This document shows, piece by piece, positions 61,055-64,000 of a DNA stretch of 64,000 bases. The first letter of the stretch is position 1, and each line of letters begins with the position of its first letter. Below the pieces are notes generated by a model, which worked only from the letters and a program-made list of their open reading frames with translations, was not told the DNA's origin and did no database searches. This DNA comes from Mesorhizobium loti CJ3sym (GTDB lineage Bacteria > Pseudomonadota > Alphaproteobacteria > Rhizobiales > Rhizobiaceae). Location of the stretch: the NCBI RefSeq assembly GCF_000472785.1, contig NZ_AXAL01000026.1, forward strand, positions 38,501 through 102,500, given 5' to 3'. Position numbers and translations under genes: made by a program.

Positions 61055-61660
61055 GCCGCGCAGCGCGGCGGCATAGATCAACTGCACGACCAGAATGAAG
61101 CCGATGCTGAGCAACGGGTTGATCAGGCAGAGTGCGGCGCCGACAGCCCACAGGATCTGCGCCTTAACGATGCGCAGATAGACCGTGCGCCTCGTTTCGG
61201 CGTCGACATCTTCCGCGACAAAGCCGTTCTTATCCGCGTAGCGCCAGCTGGCGAGCAGCGTGACGCCGAGCATCAGCAGATTGAGCCAGTAGACCAGCAC
61301 CGCGGTCCTGAATTCGAGGAAATCGGCCAGAAGATCGGTCGAGAACGGCAGCAAGGCGATGAAGGCGAGAAAGCAGAGGTTCAGCGTGGCGAGCCGCCTG
61401 TCGGATTTGGCGATCAGCCCATGCTGCGCCTGCTGGCCGAACCAGAAGATGGTCAGCGTCAGGAAGCTCAACGCATAGGTCAGGAAGCGTGGCGCCAGTG
61501 CGGCGATAGCGGCAAGCAGATCGTGCTCGGAATGGATCACCTCATGCGCCGGCACCCGGATCTCGAGCACGATGAGCGTCAGCGCGATGGCGAAGACGCC
61601 GTCGGTAATGCCGACGATGCGGCCGCGCCCCTCCGCCGATGCTTCCAGTGGATGCTTCAT
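61028..61660 (-). CDS. TMEM175-family potassium channel-like protein
   Basis: A membrane protein of 210 residues with six helices, of the bacterial TMEM175 (DUF1211) family. The first helix carries the family filter motif region RIVGITDGVFAIALTLIVLE, where canonical members have R...FSDGVFAIAITL; the Ser-for-Thr change keeps the pattern. LSFLTLTIFWFGQQAQHGLI and LNLCFLAFIALLPFSTDLLA are usual second/third segments. ATG 61660 (MKHPLEAS) with GGAGAAAG upstream is better than the longer open frame. Bacterial members conduct K+. Confidence 0.87.
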   Translation of the reverse strand: MKHPLEASAEGRGRIVGITDGVFAIALTLIVLEIRVPAHEVIHSEHDLLAAIAALAPRFLTYALSFLTLTIFWFGQQAQHGLIAKSDRRLATLNLCFLAFIALLPFSTDLLADFLEFRTAVLVYWLNLLMLGVTLLASWRYADKNGFVAEDVDAETRRTVYLRIVKAQILWAVGAALCLINPLLSIGFILVVQLIYAAALRGSLLRHVIG

Positions 61661-61812
61661 CACTTTCTCCCGCTTGCGGCTCCGCGAAAAACTTAGCATG
61701 GCTACCGCCATTTGCATCCGGACAGATGCAGTCCTGGCAATATGGCTGGTTTCAAGGACTGCGAGCCGCTGGCCGGTTGTTGCCAGCACGACGGCGGTCT
61801 AAGCAGAGCGCC

Positions 61813-63372
61813 ATGCATTCGCCCAATGAAGCCGCCGCAGTCCCGCTGACCAGTCCGGTCACGAACGGAACTTTCTGTCCGCAATCACAGCGGCGATTCG
61901 TGCTGATCGCGGCGATCCTGGCCTCGGCGCTCGGCTTCATCGATGGCTCGATCCTGGCCATCGCCATGCCGGCGATCCGCGTCGATCTCGGTGCCAGTCT
62001 TGCCGAGGCACAGTGGATTTCCAATGCCTATGCGTTGACGCTGTCGGCGCTGATCCTTGCCGGCGGGGCCGCCGGCGACCGGTTCGGGCTGCGCCGCGCC
62101 TTTGTGGCCGGCATTGTGATGTTCGTCGCCGCGTCGCTTGCCTGTGCGTTGGCGCCGAACGCTGTCGTGCTGATCGCGTTTCGCGCCCTGCAGGGGATCG
62201 GAGCTGCAATCATGGTGCCGGGCAGTCTCGCCATCATCGCCAAGGCCTACCCGAAGAAAGAACGCGGCCGCGCGATCGGCATCTGGGCCGCCGCCTCGGC
62301 ACTGACCACCGCGCTTGGCCCGGTGCTCGGCGGTCTGGTGCTGTCGGCTTTCGGCGGCGGCATCTGGCGGGCGATCTTTGCTATCAACCTGCCGCTCGGC
62401 CTGATCTCGATCTATCTTCTGCTCGCCAAGATCCCGCCCGATGCGCCGACGGAAAAACGCAGCCTTGATCTTGGCGGTGGTGCACTGGCGACGCTGGCCT
62501 TCGGCGCGCTCGCCTATGGGCTGACCTCGATGAGTTCCAGCGGCGAGGGCCATATGGCGGGGGCAAGCATTGCCGCCGGTGTCGTGCTGCTTATCGTCTT
62601 TGTCCTGTTCGAGCACCGGCAGCGCGAGCCGATGATCAATCTCAGCCTGTTTCGCATCGGTGCGTTTGCCGGGGCAAATGTCGCGACCTTCTTCCTCTAT
62701 TTCGCGTTGTCGGCCAACCTCTTCTATCTGCCGATGCTGCTAATCGCTGGCTGGGGGCTGAGCACGGCCGAGGTCGGCTTCATCTTCCTGCCGCTGTCGG
62801 CGTCGATCGCGCTTCTGTCGGGACCGGTCGGCCAATTGTCGGACCGGATCGGGCCACGCTTTCCGATCGCCTGCGGCAGCTTGGTCGTGGCGTTCGCCTT
62901 CGCCGGACTTGCCTTGCTCACCCATGCCGGTATCCACCATTTCTGGACGGGAACATTTCCGTTGATGGCGCTGATGGGGCTCGGCATGGCGCTGGTCGTC
63001 TCGCCACTCTCAACCGCGATCATGACGGCGGTCGAAGACAAGGATACAGGGGCTGCTTCGGGCATCAACAATGCCGTCTCGCGCATTGGCGGCCTGATCG
63101 CGGTGGCGGCGATGGGGTCGCTGGCTGCTTGGGTCTATGCCGGTGCACTCGACGGAAGTGCGGTTTCCGGCGTGCCCGGCTTCGGCGAACCAGCACCGCC
63201 CGGACTTGCGCCGGCGCTCGATGCGGCAAGGCTCGCCGCCGGCGATGCGGCGTTTTCCGCCGTCTCGTCTGTGACGGCGCTGCTTTGCCTGCTTTCGGCC
63301 GTCATCGCGTGGACGACCATTTCCGGTGAGCGGCTGCCATGGTCGCGGCGCGCCGAAAATCCGCAAGACTGA
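61813..63372 (+). CDS. MFS transporter, DHA2 (EmrB/QacA) family
   Basis: A proton-coupled drug/metabolite exporter of 519 residues with about 14 helices. Motifs include LGFIDGSILAIAMPAIRVDL (TM1, with the DHA2 acidic residue), QWISNAYALTLSALILAGGA, GDRFGLRRAF (motif A) and GPVLGGLVL (motif C). The start ATG 61813 (MHSPNEAA) precedes TM1 by 35 residues; the upstream open frame crosses the divergent TMEM175-like gene and is not coding. No membrane-fusion partner or regulator is adjacent. Confidence 0.92.
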   Translation: MHSPNEAAAVPLTSPVTNGTFCPQSQRRFVLIAAILASALGFIDGSILAIAMPAIRVDLGASLAEAQWISNAYALTLSALILAGGAAGDRFGLRRAFVAGIVMFVAASLACALAPNAVVLIAFRALQGIGAAIMVPGSLAIIAKAYPKKERGRAIGIWAAASALTTALGPVLGGLVLSAFGGGIWRAIFAINLPLGLISIYLLLAKIPPDAPTEKRSLDLGGGALATLAFGALAYGLTSMSSSGEGHMAGASIAAGVVLLIVFVLFEHRQREPMINLSLFRIGAFAGANVATFFLYFALSANLFYLPMLLIAGWGLSTAEVGFIFLPLSASIALLSGPVGQLSDRIGPRFPIACGSLVVAFAFAGLALLTHAGIHHFWTGTFPLMALMGLGMALVVSPLSTAIMTAVEDKDTGAASGINNAVSRIGGLIAVAAMGSLAAWVYAGALDGSAVSGVPGFGEPAPPGLAPALDAARLAAGDAAFSAVSSVTALLCLLSAVIAWTTISGERLPWSRRAENPQD

Positions 63373-63399
63373 GACATCAGCAAGACTGGAAACGAAGGG

Positions 63400-64000
63400 T
63401 CAGCCGTCGATCTTGGCGCTCGCGACTTTCAGTGAATCGCTGTCTTCCTGCTTCAGCAGATCGTCGATACGCTCGCGTTCGCGCTTGAAGGCGACGAGAT
63501 CATCGCCCTTCAGCACCTTGCCGACCGGCAGGCGGACGCGCATCGAATCGACCTTGGTGCCGTTGACGATCAGCTCGTAGTGGAGGTGCGGACCGGTGGA
63601 GAGACCGGTCTGGCCGAGATAACCAATGACCTGACCCTGGCGGACGTGAACGCCGGGCTCGATGCCTTTGGCAAAAGCGCTCTGGTGATTGTATGAGGTC
63701 TCGTAGCCGTTGGCATGGCGCAGGATGATCTGCTTGCCGTAGCCCCCCGCCCAACCCGCCTTCTCAACGACGCCGTTGCCGGCGGCGATAATCGGTGTGC
63801 CGATGGGAGCGGCCCAATCGGTGCCAGTGTGCATCCGGACATAGCCGAGGATTGGATGCTTGCGAGCACCGAACCCGGAGGTAAATCGCCCGTTGGGCAG
63901 CGGGTTGCGCAACAGGAACTGCTCGGCGCTCGAGCCGTTCTCGTCAAAATAGTCGGTGCTGCCGTCCTGCATCTGGAAGCGGTAGAAGTTGCGTGTCGTG
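63400..64000 (-). CDS. M23 family metallopeptidase (3' part)
   Basis: The last 200 codons of a LytM-type zinc peptidase that cuts peptidoglycan. The frame stays open to the window edge, so the gene begins outside. Zinc ligands: His and Asp in YVRMHTGTDWAAPIGTPIIA and the HxH in TGPHLHYELIVNG. NPLPNGRFTSGFGARKHPIL is the usual opening of the LytM core. The C-terminal helix (AFKRERERIDDLLKQEDSDS) is acidic/basic. Convergent with the MFS gene after a 27-base spacer. Confidence 0.92.
   Translation of the reverse strand, partial: TTRNFYRFQMQDGSTDYFDENGSSAEQFLLRNPLPNGRFTSGFGARKHPILGYVRMHTGTDWAAPIGTPIIAAGNGVVEKAGWAGGYGKQIILRHANGYETSYNHQSAFAKGIEPGVHVRQGQVIGYLGQTGLSTGPHLHYELIVNGTKVDSMRVRLPVGKVLKGDDLVAFKRERERIDDLLKQEDSDSLKVASAKIDG

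Overview
The window looks like a chromosomal segment of a high-GC alphaproteobacterium of the order Hyphomicrobiales (Rhizobiales), most likely Mesorhizobium or a close relative. Support for this comes from the gene blocks (secA-ppiC-argJ-mutT, comF-grxC-nitrilase-DUF1178, ubiG/lysC-ptsP-prfA-prmC-DUF4167-clpB), rhizobial palindromic intergenic repeats, a TGA-N9-TCA iron box and an RpoH-type CTTGAG-N17-CCATAT promoter. It is mostly core genome; the only clear mobile-element trace is a small relic beside a tRNA gene.

Layout. 1-2447: distal part of a glycerol-3-phosphate-type (ugp) ABC importer. 2480-6320: fbpABC ferric iron importer on the minus strand, with a candidate RirA box and an internal hairpin. 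6654-9974: ECF sigma factor, its NrsF-type membrane anti-sigma factor, and a PAS-GGDEF protein. 10072-12849: 3-hydroxybutyryl-CoA dehydrogenase and etfBA. 13084-21150: housekeeping and membrane genes (rhomboid, cobalamin adenosyltransferase, SDR, YihY, two-gene convergent overlap, gluQ, DNA glycosylase, HNH, dsbB, YqaA). 21426-22590: tRNA-Leu(CAA), an integrase remnant, a small membrane gene and a degenerate copy of the tRNA 3' end, which together read as a decayed integrative element. 22775-24374: a DUF4239-like membrane protein and an outer-membrane barrel protein.

24625-29420 holds the most unusual unit: four tightly packed minus-strand genes encoding a polysaccharide flippase, a CelD/BioF2-type acyltransferase, an exported creatininase-like protein with altered metal-ligand motifs, and an exported YVTN beta-propeller. 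29746-38266: secA, ppiC, argJ, GNAT and mutT, interrupted by a TetR regulator and an exported caspase-like protein. 38393-39000: a small membrane protein and an orphan Flp pilin. 39032-42364: methyltransferase, comF, grxC, nitrilase, DUF1178. 42369-46225: two regulator/target pairs. One is MarR with a DMT transporter. The other is a winged-helix regulator with an LLM monooxygenase and a flavin reductase; it is divided by a perfect 11-bp inverted repeat, and the reductase carries an early in-frame amber codon. 46274-58870: ubiG, a CHASE3 hybrid histidine kinase, lysC, ptsP, prfA, prmC, a DUF4167 protein and clpB. 58874-64000: a palindromic repeat and terminator, MmcQ/YjbR, L,D-transpeptidase, TMEM175-like channel, DHA2 MFS exporter, and a truncated M23 peptidase at the window edge.

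All calls come from reading the sequence and from family knowledge. No database search or folding program was run.
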